40,405 nt of DNA, from contig BFEA01000015.1 of NCBI GenBank assembly GCA_003427395.1, positions 2,879,081-2,919,485 of the forward strand, in the 5' to 3' direction. This DNA is from Chara braunii. Lineage: Eukaryota > Streptophyta > Charophyceae > Charales > Characeae. Shown piece by piece: positions 10,620-21,795 of the stretch. The translations under genes and the position numbers were made by a program. The first letter of the stretch is position 1; each line of letters opens with the position of its first letter. A model generated the notes under the pieces. That model worked only from the letters and a program-made list of their open reading frames with translations. It did no database searches and had not been told where the DNA came from.

Positions 10620-11387
10620 GAAGAGCAGCCAAGATTAGGTTCAAAGTCCCAGAGAGTGGCACAGATGGCTTAAAGAAGGGAAGATAATTCCACGTTCAAC
10701 GGAACAAGGAAACGGCTCAGATAAGGAGGAGCCGGTATACCTAAAGCAGGGGAGGGTAGATAAAGTGAACGTCTCTACGTGTCATCGTGACCTCCGGTCG
10801 AGACTAATACTCTGCTCCCTTTGCACTACTGGAAACGCTCCCACGTCTACCAGTGAAACTCCCACTTCCCAAAGGTGACATCGTCCTGTAGAGCTTCAGG
10901 TCTTCTCATGGTACTTCGAGTCTTCACGCTCCCGGTTGAGGTAGTCGCTAGTACTTGGCTTGTGCTCCTCACAACAACAGTCCCACCACTGCCAGTTGCC
11001 CTCCCACTGCTCCCGGAAGTGCCGCTGTCTGACTCACCATTCGCCGTGCACTGGACTCACTCTCCCTTCGTCGTGCCGTTGGTCATGTATGTTTCCCAAA
11101 AACGGGGTTCATAAAGAGGTTGCAGTCGCCTGAAATTTGAGCGTTGAAGGTTGTAGAGGGATCCGGAACTACCCTGCTCCCTGGTATTCCACAGGGAGAC
11201 ACAGCCCCTTGTCGAGGCTGAGGGAGATGGCCGAACCTTGGGAGTACCGAGTACTCCATAGCTCCGTCCCACGCACCGTAACCCGCGCTTTGCTGCCGAC
11301 GCAGAGCGCCGCCGTTTCCGGACGGCGGTATCATCGGTAGCGCAGCGCTTCCACGAAGCGCTCCCGTTCCCCCTCTTCGATTCGAAT
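10620..11387. other. No recognisable gene
   Basis: C/T-rich, moderately GC-rich sequence with short open frames on both strands, none recognisable. I see no RNA gene. Confidence 0.4.
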
Positions 11388-11390
11388 TTA

Positions 11391-13174
11391 GGGCCTCGTT
11401 AGACACCCCTTGTGGACCCGAAATCCACAAGGAAGTGCTCGTTCCACCTGTCCTCGGGGACAATTCGCGAAAGAAAAAGTTAAAACAGCATAAGGAAATT
11501 TCCTTGTGGCGTCCTTGTGGCTACAGCCAATTTTTCCTCATCCCCAAGGGACCTCCCGAGGTCCCTCAGAGCACAAGGAAGCGCGAGATTCGGAGCGGCG
11601 AAGGCATGCATCGACGCACAGTTTTGGTTTGAGGGTGGTCCAGACGTGGTCCACCGAACAGGACATCCCTGCCCTCCACTGTCTGGGCGACACCCCAACG
11701 GCTCCAAACGGTCACCGTCCACGTGAGGCCTCCATCCGTCAAATCGGGCGTCCCCAGCCGGTGTCATGCGGTCTGCTGCGCTGGGCGATTGTCGACAATG
11801 GTCGGAAATTTGAATGCTTGTCCACGTCGGCGCTGCGTTCGATGACGACAATTTTATTATGGAAGATCGTCGTTTCCGTCACTTGTCGTCACGCCTTGCA
11901 CGTCGGAGCACAGATCTTCCCTCTCTTTTTCTTCTGTCGATGGAGTTCTTCGCTGGACGATGGACCACTGACGTGGAGCTGCTTCCCTTTCCACGACCCT
12001 TACATGGCCGACTTGCTGCACAGGCTGCCTCTGCTACTCCTCGTCGTCGTGCTGCTTCTCATCGTTGTCTTCTTCCACGTGTGTTTCGTCGGCCTGCTCC
12101 CTGTCGCGGCTCGCAAAAGGAGATCTTCCAAGAACGGCGACATGATGGATTGACGACTGACCAACGACAGACCGGCAGCTCCCTGCCCTGCTCCCTGTCA
12201 TGCGCTTCATCCACCACCTCGGCGTTGCTCGAGGAATCACTCCGCAACCCAACGCGTAGCACAGCTGAACAACAGCCTCCGAGATCGCCATGTGGTCGGG
12301 GCCATCGTTTGGAGCTTGCATCAATGCCCTTCGTCTACGCGTGCGCAACTGCTCCTTCAGTCGTCCCAGCGCCCTCTCCTGCTGACATCGAAGAACAACG
12401 GTAGACATGGCCACCGCCACGGCCTGCAGCTCAAGAGCCGTCAACACCGCACGTCCACCCTCTCCGCCGCCCTCCATAGTTGCGACCTGGACACGGACCC
12501 GTCGCTCCGCTGTCGTGTGTGTCGTCCTTCCACACCCAACGAAGAAGCCGACACACGTGGTTAACCAGGGGTGTTATTTTCGATGAATTTTGCACCGAAT
12601 TGCACTGAAACTGTCATATTGTGCTGATTTTTTGCTTTTTTTCTTGTTTTTCTTTTTGTGTGATTACCAACGAAGACGGTGAATATTTGGGCCCCCGTTA
12701 ACCGTATCTCCATGTGCGAAGATCGACGGCGATGGATGCACCCGACGATGCATGCGCACTTGCAACGGTCGGGGGACAGAAGTGACGTCGCCGCTGAGCC
12801 CGTTTCAACAGTACGCCTTTTTCGCGCTGCCAGCCGCACGTCGTCGTCGTTGTCGCAGTCGTCATTAGAAATTCGAATTTCAAACGTCGACGCCCCCCGG
12901 GTTAATTTTTTCTCCCGTCGCCCGCCTCATGCCGTTTCCCGCCACACGTCGCTGGACCACGCCACCTCCACACGGACAAAAGACGGTGGACCAAGGACCA
13001 CCGACCCCGCGACCACTAATTTCCGTATGAAAACGGCCACGGGCACGCCACAAGGAAACATCCTTGGGGGAGGTCCCCAAAGATGAGTGGAACGCCGCCG
13101 CAAATTTCCCTTAAGAGCCACAAGGAAATTTCCTTATGGCTCAAGGAACTCGTAAGGAGTGTCAAACGAGGCCT
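11391..13174 (-). mobile_element. PIF/Harbinger-like DNA element, internally decayed
   Basis: The element starts with GGGCCTCGTTAGACACCCCT after a TTA (11388-11390). It ends with the reverse complement of AGGCCTCGTTTGACACTCCT just before another TTA (13175-13177). A 3-bp TTA target duplication and termini beginning GG(G)CC are hallmarks of the PIF/Harbinger superfamily. A second inverted pair lies further in, CATAAGGAAATTTCCTTGTG at 11490 and its complement at about 13120-13139. A minus-strand frame (12034-12477, 147 codons) ends in RWWMKR followed by an acidic tail; an RWW-type motif near the start of HARBI1-like transposases is my tentative parallel. The catalytic DDE region is not visible, so the copy looks non-autonomous. 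The interior is rich in CGT/ACG trinucleotides, unlike its flanks. Confidence 0.75.
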
Positions 13175-13204
13175 TTAGTTTCACAAACTCTTGAACTGGG
13201 GGAA

Positions 13205-13400
13205 AAAAAAATGATACCACCTCCAGAGGTGATAGCAAAATACCCTTCCTGGAGGTCGAAGCAAAATGCCCTTCCCGGCTGCTCGCCAGGCCGCTGACAT
13301 TTGATGCCTTGTTTGTGGCTTTTGGCACTTGTGGCGGCAGGGCACCAGTGTGATCATTGTTGTGAACCCCCTTCCAAGTTCCAAAAGTGGGTGACCCCTA
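13205..13400. repeat. Degenerate copy of the 38.7-kb palindrome arm
   Basis: ACCACCTCCAGAGGTGATAG, GCAAAAT-CCCTTCC and CCAGGCCGCTGACA follow the same order as GGTCACCTCCAGAGGTGACC, GCAAAATCCCCTGCCCC and CCAGACCGCTGACA at 38671-38735. It is a diverged relic of the same short-element family. Confidence 0.6.
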
Positions 13401-13640
13401 CCGGCCGCGAAACAGCAGGCCCTCAATTCTTTTTTTTTCTTTCTTTCTTTCTCGTGTCGGCCGCTCCTTTTGATTGGACTGAGCTACAACATCCCTGCTG
13501 CACGCTTCGTAAAAGCTCCGTTTAGGTTTTGGACCTTTTGGTTAAGGTTGGCCAAAATGAGTCTCCTGTTGGGACACTAGACCCGGTTTCCAGCCCCGGG
13601 TAGAATTGTGAGGATCAGTCTCGAGTGGAACTTTATTTCA

Positions 13641-13865
13641 TTAAACCACCAGTACTTGGCCCAGCTACCGGCCATGGGCCTTCTCCGCTAAAGCGCTAAC
13701 ACCTTAGGGGGTCGGCCAAGGGAAGGCCCGGTCGCTGCTTGAAGGTCTGGCCTCAGTTCTTTCGGTACGAGACCAAAAAACAAAAGAACAAAGAAAGAAA
13801 GAAAAAAATCAAATACACAAAAATTAAAAAAGAAAGAACACGAAAGCTAAAAAACGAAGTCACGC

Positions 13866-13913
<48 letters not shown>

Positions 13914-14002
13914 TGCAACTTCCCGCGAAAGTGGGAAGATTCATTTTCGTTTTCGTTTTCGAAACGGGAGAGAGAGAGAGAGAGAGGCGGCAACTTTCTC
14001 CG

Positions 14003-14064
<62 letters not shown>

Positions 14065-14227
14065 TTCAAAACGACGCAGACGAGAATGAATCGTCCCACG
14101 AAAGCGGGAAGATCCATTCCCGTTTTATGGAAACGCTTGGGGGCGCGTGCGCGCGCGCGCGATAAAGAGAGAGAGAGGGGGGGCGGGGGGGACAGCGGCC
14201 TGCATGGAGGGGAGCGGTGAACTTGCC

Positions 14228-14286
<59 letters not shown>

Positions 14287-14609
14287 ACGAAAAACGGGAA
14301 TGAATCTCGCAGCTTTCGCGGGAAGATCCACTCCCGTTTCAAAATAGATACTGGAAACGCCCACGCATGAGAGAGAGAGAGAGAGAGAGAGAGATCTTTT
14401 TTCTTTTTCCATGTTTTTTAGAGTAAATCCTGTTTTCCTGTCGTTTTTTTTTTTTTTTTTTTTCGCGTTCTTCTCCAAGGACGTTCGGGAGGTTAGTGCC
14501 CGGTAGTTCAAGCCTCGGCAAGGCTCGGCATACCGGTCGGCCGACGCTCGGGCTTGATAGTTGGGCCAAGTACGCTCGGGCTTGATAGTTGGGCCAAGTA
14601 CTGGTGGTT
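13641..14609 (+). mobile_element. Inverted-repeat element filled with microsatellites
   Basis: The left end ATTAAACCACCAGTACTTGG at about 13639 and the right end CCAAGTACTGGTGGTTGAA at about 14593-14611 are reverse complements, with the match continuing inward through GGCCCA(G/A)CTA. These are the termini of the 158-bp element at 14711-14868. The interior holds three copies of a segment built on GCGGGAAGATCCATTCCCGT (about 13924, 14094 and 14302) alternating with GA, CT and CA runs. It could be a larger member of the family or two separate ends. Confidence 0.55.
13868..14395. repeat. Alternating GA/CT/CA microsatellites and ~45-bp spacer copies
   Basis: GA runs at 13868-13911 and about 13970-13986, CT at 14003-14030, AC at 14031-14063, CT at 14231-14285, and GA at about 14369-14393. 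They are separated by the related spacer GCGAAAGYGGGAAGATYCAT plus a GTTTT..GAAACG tail, so microsatellite and spacer have been copied together. Confidence 0.9.
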
Positions 14610-14710
14610 GAAAAAAAAAAAAAAAAAAAAAGCTCCGGGCTTGCGGGATTCCAATTTCGTTTGATGTTCCTCATGGCACGCTTCCAGCTCTTTTCTGTTT
14701 GTTTTGGACT

Positions 14711-14868
14711 TTAAACCACCAGTACTTGGCCCAGCTATCGGCCGCGGAAAAAAATAGAGTAGAAACGTTTCTAGTTGGATGAATTTGGGCGCTCCTATAG
14801 TGGCCCGTACGTTTCCTAAAACTGCGTAGCGTTAACGGGCACAACTTTAGGAAGTACTGGTGGTTTAA
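14711..14868 (+). mobile_element. 158-bp inverted-repeat element (copy 1), TTAA ends
   Basis: The termini TTAAACCACCAGTACTT and AAGTACTGGTGGTTTAA are perfect reverse complements. A copy of nearly the same length with the same interior order (GGCCC..CTATCGGCC, A-rich, GTAGAAACGTTT, GGATGAATTTGGGCGCTCC, AACGGGCAC) lies in reverse at 21796-21954. It is too short to encode a protein, so it is a non-autonomous (MITE-like) element. TTAA at both ends could be the target duplication, as in piggyBac-type elements, or part of the terminal repeat; the sequence alone does not separate these. Confidence 0.85.
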
Positions 14869-14952
14869 TGAAACTCAAGCACAGTCAGATCAGCCCCTTA
14901 CGGCCAGAGCTCAGTCCAAGGAGTCCTATTGTGATGATTATGCCCGCAATTA

Positions 14953-15254
14953 GGGCATACTTACACTAGGACTTTCCTGGATGAATCTGACCAAAATTCC
15001 ACCTTGATCTGATTGAATCTGACCGCAGCTATGTCCAGAACTTGCTTGGAAAAGCCCTACCATCTTCCGCCCAACAGAATGCATATGCATTGTAAGCGAA
15101 TACAACGCAGAGGTGCTTTCTATTCGAAGACAACCCATATGTGCTCTATTCGAACAGCTGGTATACTGGAATACAACGTATACGCCTTTTATTTGAGTCA
15201 TTGATTTCTTTTGTGAAAACTCTAACAAATTCATGTGTTAGTGTGGGTATGCTG
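14953..15254 (+). mobile_element. 302-bp MITE with GGGCATAC ends and TTA duplication
   Basis: The left end GGGCATACTTACACTAG follows TTA (14950-14952). The right end, in reverse complement CAGCATACCCACACTA, precedes TTA (15255-15257). Imperfect terminal repeats with a TTA duplication suggest a Tourist-like (PIF/Harbinger) non-autonomous element. Related ends recur at 8512, about 38840, 38848, 39268 and 40160. The interior has no coding capacity that I recognise. Confidence 0.75.
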
Positions 15255-15257
15255 TTA

Positions 15258-16440
15258 ATCATGTATTTGACATAGCTCCACCCACGGGCTTGGCCTCGCT
15301 CCACGACTCACCACATGTACAAAAGACAAAAGTTATGGCGGTGTAATTTTCCATGTCCTAGCAAACATGCATTCCTATTTTGCACAATAGGGGGGTAGTC
15401 GAGTCGGGGCCCGTAAGTGCAGCGTTGCAAGACAGAATTGAGCTTCAGGTCTTGCTTAACCACTAACCACATTCACAAAAGACAAACATTATAGGCATAT
15501 CTTTTCTTTTCTTTCCTGTTTCTTTTTTTTTTTGTTTGAGGAAGATTGTACGCTTGTCTTTTTTTTTTCCCAACAAACAATAAATTTCATTAGAAATATC
15601 AATAGGAGGTCGGGGACCTCACAACTCGACCTGGGGTACTGACAGCATCAGCCCGCTTTGCTTACAGGATATAGCCCGCGGAAAGTCCCTGTCTAGAAAC
15701 CAACAACACAATTCAGAAAGCATGATATCTCAAATCATAGTAGTTGTCTTATGTTAGATTGTTCCCTTAGACTATCTACTTGTGGCTATTCTAATCCAGC
15801 CTAGCTACTAACATAACTAATTCACAGGTCCATAGCGGTCGGACACCGCCCAGCACGAGCAGTTGGAACACAGGTTTTAATCCCTGTGACACTCTACCAC
15901 CCACCTCCCCTGGTGACCTACTGATGAGGCCTGCACTGAACGGAGTGCCCTGGTTCATCCTAGACTTGAGAATCCACGCGGCACTAGATTGCCTGAGAAG
16001 GTACTCACGCAAGGACCTAAACCTTCAGGAGACAATTCAATTAAATTCAAGATTGTAGGAACTGGGGAAATAACTCCACGGTGGTACCATACCAAGGAGA
16101 ATTCAGAGATCCCGTAGTAAGAATTGTCATGTGTGGACCCTTAAGGGGATCAACCTAAAATCGTTCTGTTCCAACACTGAGTGAGGAATCGAACAATCAA
16201 CACGATCTAGATTCCAATCTAAGACTTGATTGGTCGGACCGGATCGTGTTCGTATCTCAGTCAAGGAACAAGTGAAAGTCTGCAACATCACGCTCCACTG
16301 ACTTTCTAGATGAATCCAAGATCGGATAGGCCCACTCTGCTCTGCTGGCAAGCCGCGCTCGCAAGAGCATTTTCTTTTCTTTTATTTGATTTTCTTTCCT
16401 TCGGCCTCTCATCTCACTGCGAGCGCACCACAAAGTGGAT
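15258..16440. other. No recognisable gene
   Basis: Moderately AT-rich sequence with T tracts at about 15519-15532 and 15560-15569. I see no protein family, repeat array or element end here. The last 100 bp may belong to the organelle-derived segment described with the tRNA. Confidence 0.4.
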
Positions 16441-16445
16441 TGATG

Positions 16446-16517
16446 GCGGAAATAGCTTAATGGTAGAGCATAGCCTTGCCAAGGCTAAGGTTGAGGGTTC
16501 AAATCCCTTTCTCCGCT
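16446..16517 (+). tRNA. trnG-GCC: tRNA-Gly(GCC), plant-mitochondrial type
   Basis: The 72 nt fold as a cloverleaf: acceptor GCGGAAA/TCTCCGC, D-arm GCTT..GAGC, anticodon arm TAGCC-TTGCCAA-GGCTA (perfect stem, anticodon GCC), T-arm GAGGG-TTCAAAT-CCCTT, discriminator T. The sequence closely follows mitochondrial trnG(GCC) of land plants and differs clearly from nuclear tRNA-Gly (which starts GCACCAG) and from chloroplast trnG. It is therefore probably a mitochondrial DNA segment transferred to the nucleus. One acceptor pair is A-C (position 6 with 67), so it may be inactive. Recognition rests on remembered family sequence; the extent of any transferred segment is not determined. Confidence 0.88.
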
Positions 16518-16551
16518 CGTCAGCTTCCTTCGCTGCCTGGCCAATAAAAGA

Positions 16552-16692
16552 ATGGAGCCGACACCACCCCACCCTGAGGTGGGTGGGAAAGATGAACGCT
16601 TCGCGGCGGTTGTGTCACCAGAGGCCACGAAGTGGGAGAAAGTGGTTAATGAAGATTTAAAGCGTCATTTAGGTAAATACATATTAGAATAG
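16552..16692 (+). other. Short open frame beside the tRNA, unassigned
   Basis: An ATG-initiated frame of 46 codons starts 34 bp after the tRNA, and its frame is also open upstream of the ATG. It is rich in Glu and Lys, ending in [11 protein letters not shown] do not recognise it. If the tRNA segment is mitochondrial DNA, this may be a fragment of the neighbouring mitochondrial region. Confidence 0.2.
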
Positions 16693-16699
16693 TAAAAAC

Positions 16700-18300
16700 A
16701 TAAGCTTGTAATACAGCAACACCTAACTCTGACCCAGTTAATGCGAAAACAATGAGAAAAGGTGCAAGATGAGTTAAATACATGATACCTACAGAACCAC
16801 TAAGCGTACTATCTAACTATATTCAGCTGACTTTACACTACCTAACCCCCTATCCTCCTGGAGTGCTGGGTACTGAAGATCCACTACCCATTATGAGACC
16901 AGCGACCCCTTTCTTACATGAACTGCGGCCAGTTGGTGGTTCCTCACCCATGTAAGGAGGGTCTAGCAGATTATTCTTCGGCTCCCTTTGGCTGCTATCG
17001 CTTTCATCTCCAATCGGCCCAAATGGGATGCTTCATTCCTCGTTTGATGTGATTCTTGATTTCAAGGTCTAAGAATAGATGCCTCTGGAACCTCGATCTG
17101 TTTCCATCCATCCATATGGTTTCATAGATCATGCCTCTTACCACATGACATTGTGCAATGTACCCCCAGCTTCAGTGTTCTTTCACCTTTGGTGGGGCAT
17201 TCCATGGTACTCCTTGTCCCCCAAAGTCTCTCCGGTGTTGTGACCACCAACTCCAAATACGCTTTGACGTCGGGCATTCGCACCAGAGGTGGCAAGTGGA
17301 TTCGGAAGGTCATCTGCATCATGTACAGGACTGATCAGCCTTCATACCTGTTCTAGCTAACTAAACAACTGAGGGAGAGACCATCAGGGAGAGCATCCAT
17401 AGGATACTCACCTGTTTACCATTTGGTAGCATACTAGTTAGAGTCCTCCATAGCCGTTCAAACTTGGGCTCCATATCTGGCAGGTCTTCACTCCAGACAG
17501 CCTGCCACCAAGGGAGTGGTTACCTGGGCGCCACTCTGTAATCTCGTAGGCATAGTTTCTGATCGTCAGCTTCTTTGGTGGACCAGTTCCACGAAGTTGG
17601 ATCAATGAAGAGTTGTTTCAGCGGTATTCTACCAACCGAAGACGGAATATGTGCAGATGGTCTTCTTCTACAAACCACTACCAACCTGGTTTGTAATGGG
17701 TAATCCCAAAGCAGAATAGTGTCGTCTTGCATTAACGACAGAGTGTTCGCAAGACTCTCGCACCTCTACCGTTCGATCCTTCTGAAGCCACTGGGGAGAA
17801 CCTCCACTACCTTCCATACCACATTGGCTTCCTCTTCCCTATTCGGGACATACCACGCCACAGTACCTACCTGATCCAAGCCTTCTGGGCCCGAGATTGT
17901 CAGCCATCGTCAGTTTGGCCTCGATGACCCGCCTTCGATGTTCCTCAACTCTCTGCAAATCTTTGATTGCCGCTTTAACCTCTGAGAGGGGCTTCCAACC
18001 TCCTAGGAATAGGGACCAAAGGTCGTTGATCCACACTATTCCCCATGTGACCCTGGATTTTCCAAAGGTGCCTGTGGCCATGTGACGCCCAAACCTCACG
18101 CCCAGCGCGACTGCCTGTTTCGTAATGGGAGGAGGCCCGGAAGCGCGTAGTAGGGATGTGCCAAGGATTTTAGGAAAGTGGGGGTGGAGTCCCAGGCCGG
18201 AACTGAGATCTCTTATGCCAAGTTTCAAGGACAGAAATGCAAGTGGTTTCACGTAGGGCCAGATCTTTGGAGAGAAGTTTAACAACAGCCGTATTTTTCA
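16700..18300 (-). other. Unassigned; minus-strand open frames, possibly retroelement debris
   Basis: Minus-strand frames at 17122-17322, 17520-17732 and 17839-18285 (148 codons) have ordinary protein-like composition (for example WPYVKPLAFLSLKLGI near the start of the last one) but match no domain I can name. They lie on the same strand as the LINE reverse transcriptase 4.5 kb away and could be a displaced 3' part of such an element. That is a guess. Confidence 0.25.
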
Positions 18301-18323
18301 TCACCACGTCAGGACACCCTTCA

Positions 18324-18690
18324 CCACTTAAGGATGTAGTCTGCCTAAACAGGTGGTTTTCAGGGTCTTCGGGGACCTTTAACCACTTCAGGAACATTCA
18401 AGTCTGAAAATCTTGAATGGTCCTGAAGTGGTGAAAGCTTCGAAGACCCTGAAAACCACTTGTTTAAGCAGGATGCATCCTCAAGCGGTCAAGGGTGGTT
18501 TTCATGGTCTTCAGACCTTTCACCACTTCAGGACCATTCAGGATTTTCAGACTGCCCCAAACTCTCACTTGACCACTTCAGGACACTCTTCACCACTTCA
18601 AGATGCAGCCTGCCTAAATAGGTGGTTTTCAGGGTCTTTGGACCTTTCACCACCTCAAGACCATTCAGGATTTTCAGACTGCCCAAAACT
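18324..18690. repeat. Four copies of a ~90-bp unit, first two in inverted arrangement
   Basis: The unit contains AGGTGGTTTTCAGGGTCTTC, ACCTTTCACCACTTCAGGAC and CATTCAGGATTTTCAGACTG. Copy 1 (about 18324-18410) and copy 2 (about 18409-18490, reverse complement) meet as a palindrome centred near 18405. Copies 3 (about 18488-18556) and 4 (about 18595-18684) follow in direct orientation. Confidence 0.88.
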
Positions 18691-18699
18691 CTCACTTCA

Positions 18700-21600
18700 A
18701 AATTTTCATTCCTGAATTTTCAGCTACCCGATAACCGTTTGTGGATCTTTGGTTTTACCCTCCGGGGCCAAACAACTAGTTTCATCGACCACGTTGCCTG
18801 GGGCGGGTTCGTACTTGTTGCACGAAGGGAACATAGTGGGTGTCTCTCTGTGTAAACACCTGTCGACGACAGGTTTCACAGATCTCGGAATCTGACATGG
18901 ACGGCCTCAACCGAAGGCTGTGCTTTCGGCCCTCAGCTTCGGAGAGGGTTCGTCGTACAAATCCCGCAGCTCGATAGGTGTTGTATTATCGGTACTCAGA
19001 GCACGGCCTTCGGGGCCAGCAGGGGGCTATCAATTCCCAAGGAACAACCGTCAGACTGTGGTAGGGGAGAAGGCGATGGAATGGAGGGAAGTTGGTTCTA
19101 ATGACAACGAATCCCGATGTGGTGTGGTACTGTTAATTACGGATGTCGGGGTAATCCGGAATTCGGGATCTCCGTCCGATGGCCCTGTGCAGGTCCCAGG
19201 CACACAGCCGTTCAGTTTGGCAGGGGTAGGCCGGAAGCCTTAAGTTCGATCGGCGGAAGAGTTGTTCGTTCTCCAGTATTTCCGGTACTTGGGGTTCCTT
19301 ACACTGGCGCGATCGGTGATCCAAAAGGGAACGCCAATATCCATATTTTGCAAGAGAGACTCAACTCGTACATTTGGTCGTACAAGAAGGTGTTGTCGGG
19401 GACGGGTCATGCAGACACGTGTTTATGTGATGACTGTCGTTCTAGTGATCATTCGTATACGTGCGTGCACATAATCTGTTCCAACCGAATCTGAGTCAAC
19501 CTATACGAATTGGACGGTTGTTCGACAGGCAGAAGGAAGGAGAGAAAAAAATATTCTCACACATCATATGTCAGGTAAGTATGGACCATGTATGAGGAAG
19601 ATCCACCCAAATCGAGACCAGACTATAAACCACCTGTTATTCATGCATCTATCCTGACCCATTCGATCAATGTTGCATACGCGAAAAACATGAGCATACA
19701 CTTAGATGCTTTATATACATCAGCAAGGCACCTACTCCACGCACACATCATGATTCCTCGGCTCGGTGATCGACAATCCCTAACATGCTCAAATCATTCC
19801 ATCAATCGATCAGTTTTGACAAACGTCATACATTCCGCACTGACAAGGAATGGATGGGGGAGGGAAAGATACTTCATAGATCAATTAAAGAAAATAAAGG
19901 AAAATACAACAATGCCGCAAATAAAAATGGCAAAAATCATAAATCAAAATTACACAGAAGATGCGAAGAGATAACTCCACTTCAGCACACCACGCTCTCT
20001 CTCTTTTTCGTCTTGAAGTTCTCACGATGCGAGTAGTTCGTTGCCTCGCACCTACCAACACTCCGAAGTTGTCATCCCGCTTAGCCCGAGTATGCAAGTC
20101 AGGTTTGCCTGTGTGTCACAGTCCTTCGCGGCCACAGGTCAACCCCGCATATCGGGCACCAGCTCGTCGGATCACCCAACTCCCTACTCACCGTTCTGTT
20201 CTCAACGATCCTCTCGACCACGCTAACTCCCAAGTGTAGATTAAAGAGTGAATTAGTCGCACTTGCGAGCTTTATAGCATACGATATTTGCGCGAGATAA
20301 TTGAAGCAAGAGGTAGAGAGAAGGAGGGAGTGCCTACAGGTGCATGACGGGGCTACAACGTGGGGGACATGGCCGCTCTCCACGCATCAATCCAGTTATG
20401 CATATGTAAGCCAATGAGGTAGACGGGAAGGAGACATCGAGTTTCGCACGGAAAAAGAAGAGATCAAGAAGGGAAAGGATTACAGTTACAGCTGCGTTTG
20501 ACAAGAAGGAGCAAGAAAAGATTACAGTTGCGATTAAAATTTAGGCGCGGCGGGAGCAGAGCGCAAAGCAGGACGCAGCAATGCTCATGCGAATAGGCTC
20601 ATGCGATTACAACAAAAAATTATGTCCCTCTTAATTTCCTAGCCTAATAAAAATCCTAATTGCTGAAGAAATTATGAGAGTCTGTGTGGGTTTAAAATTC
20701 AAAAAGAAATTCAAAAAGATGGCGCTAAAAATTCCCCGCCCGATTCTTTCATCAACAAAAAGAAAGAAAGAAAGAAGCCGCAGCAGCCGTTATTTTCCAT
20801 GCTCGCTATGGCACGTCCCACCAACTACCATGGTCCGAGCTTTTCCTGAAAGAACTGGGGCATTAGTGCAACTGGGCCCATCCCTTTTTTTTCCACCCTC
20901 CTCTCACCTCCAACCCCTCCTCATCTTCAACCCCCCCTCACCTCCATGGCGCAGAAGATGGCGCCCATACAGAAAAGAGATCGTCACAGCCCGCATGCTG
21001 CAAATATGCAGTATGTTGGCCCCGTTGGATTCACAATTGCTGGATTTTCAAGCAGCAGTTGGCCCAACACTTCTTCTTTAGTACTTAGGGGTTTTTGTTC
21101 GTTCTTGTGGGACACGATTCCAAGCAAGCCGGATAGGCTCCCCGAATCGAGACTTCAACTTTCTCTTTCAAAATTATGGTAGGAAAAACCAGTTCCAAAC
21201 ATCTTCGGGCCTGCTTAACCCCCACTCCCCAATCAGAATATGCTATGTTAGTGCCACCCAGTGGTCTGTAGACCCCAAAGAACCTACTTTGGCAATTCAG
21301 CCCCCTAGTCGGGCCCGATTCCTGCGCATCGGTGTCAAGTTTGTCTTCTTCCCCCATGGAGGTCAGTGTCTCCATCGTTATTTTTTATATGAAACCCTCA
21401 CTGTCTTGTGCACGAGGTTTCCAGATAAAGCGAGTTATCTATCGTATGACTGCCTTCACCACCCTATCCATCATCTCCCTCATTGTCGTGACAAACCATA
21501 AGATTGAGAAAAAAAGCCACATTGGATATTAGGGCTCGCCCCAACAGTGAAAGGTGTCACGCTCATCCCCATAGTCTGAGTCTCAGCGCAATGCGTTGTT

Positions 21601-21790
21601 GCAGTAACAGTCCTTATGTTGATGGCTCAATCTGCAAACTAATCAGGACACCAAGAAACCTTTCCTCCTCTCCATTTTCTACCCTTTTCATACCCCACTC
21701 TGCCTTCAATGCAAACTGGGATGGAAGAAGGTCAATTGATTTATTCCAGTTTATAGTTGTTTTGGATAAAACAGAGCACTCAGACATGAC
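18700..21790. other. No recognisable gene
   Basis: Three kilobases in which I recognise no protein family, RNA gene or element terminus. Open frames up to about 135 codons exist (for example 20674-21081) but have low-complexity or unfamiliar translations. Short A-rich and purine-rich stretches occur at about 20757-20775. Confidence 0.4.
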
Positions 21791-21795
21791 CTTCT

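Noticed and set aside
11814-12404. Plus-strand open frame of 196 codons inside the Harbinger-like element
   Set aside because: It overlaps the minus-strand frame with the RWW motif, has a low-complexity Ser/Arg/Pro translation and shows no domain.
16446-16517. Chloroplast or nuclear tRNA-Gly
   Set aside because: The acceptor and D-arm sequences differ from both types and fit the plant-mitochondrial gene.
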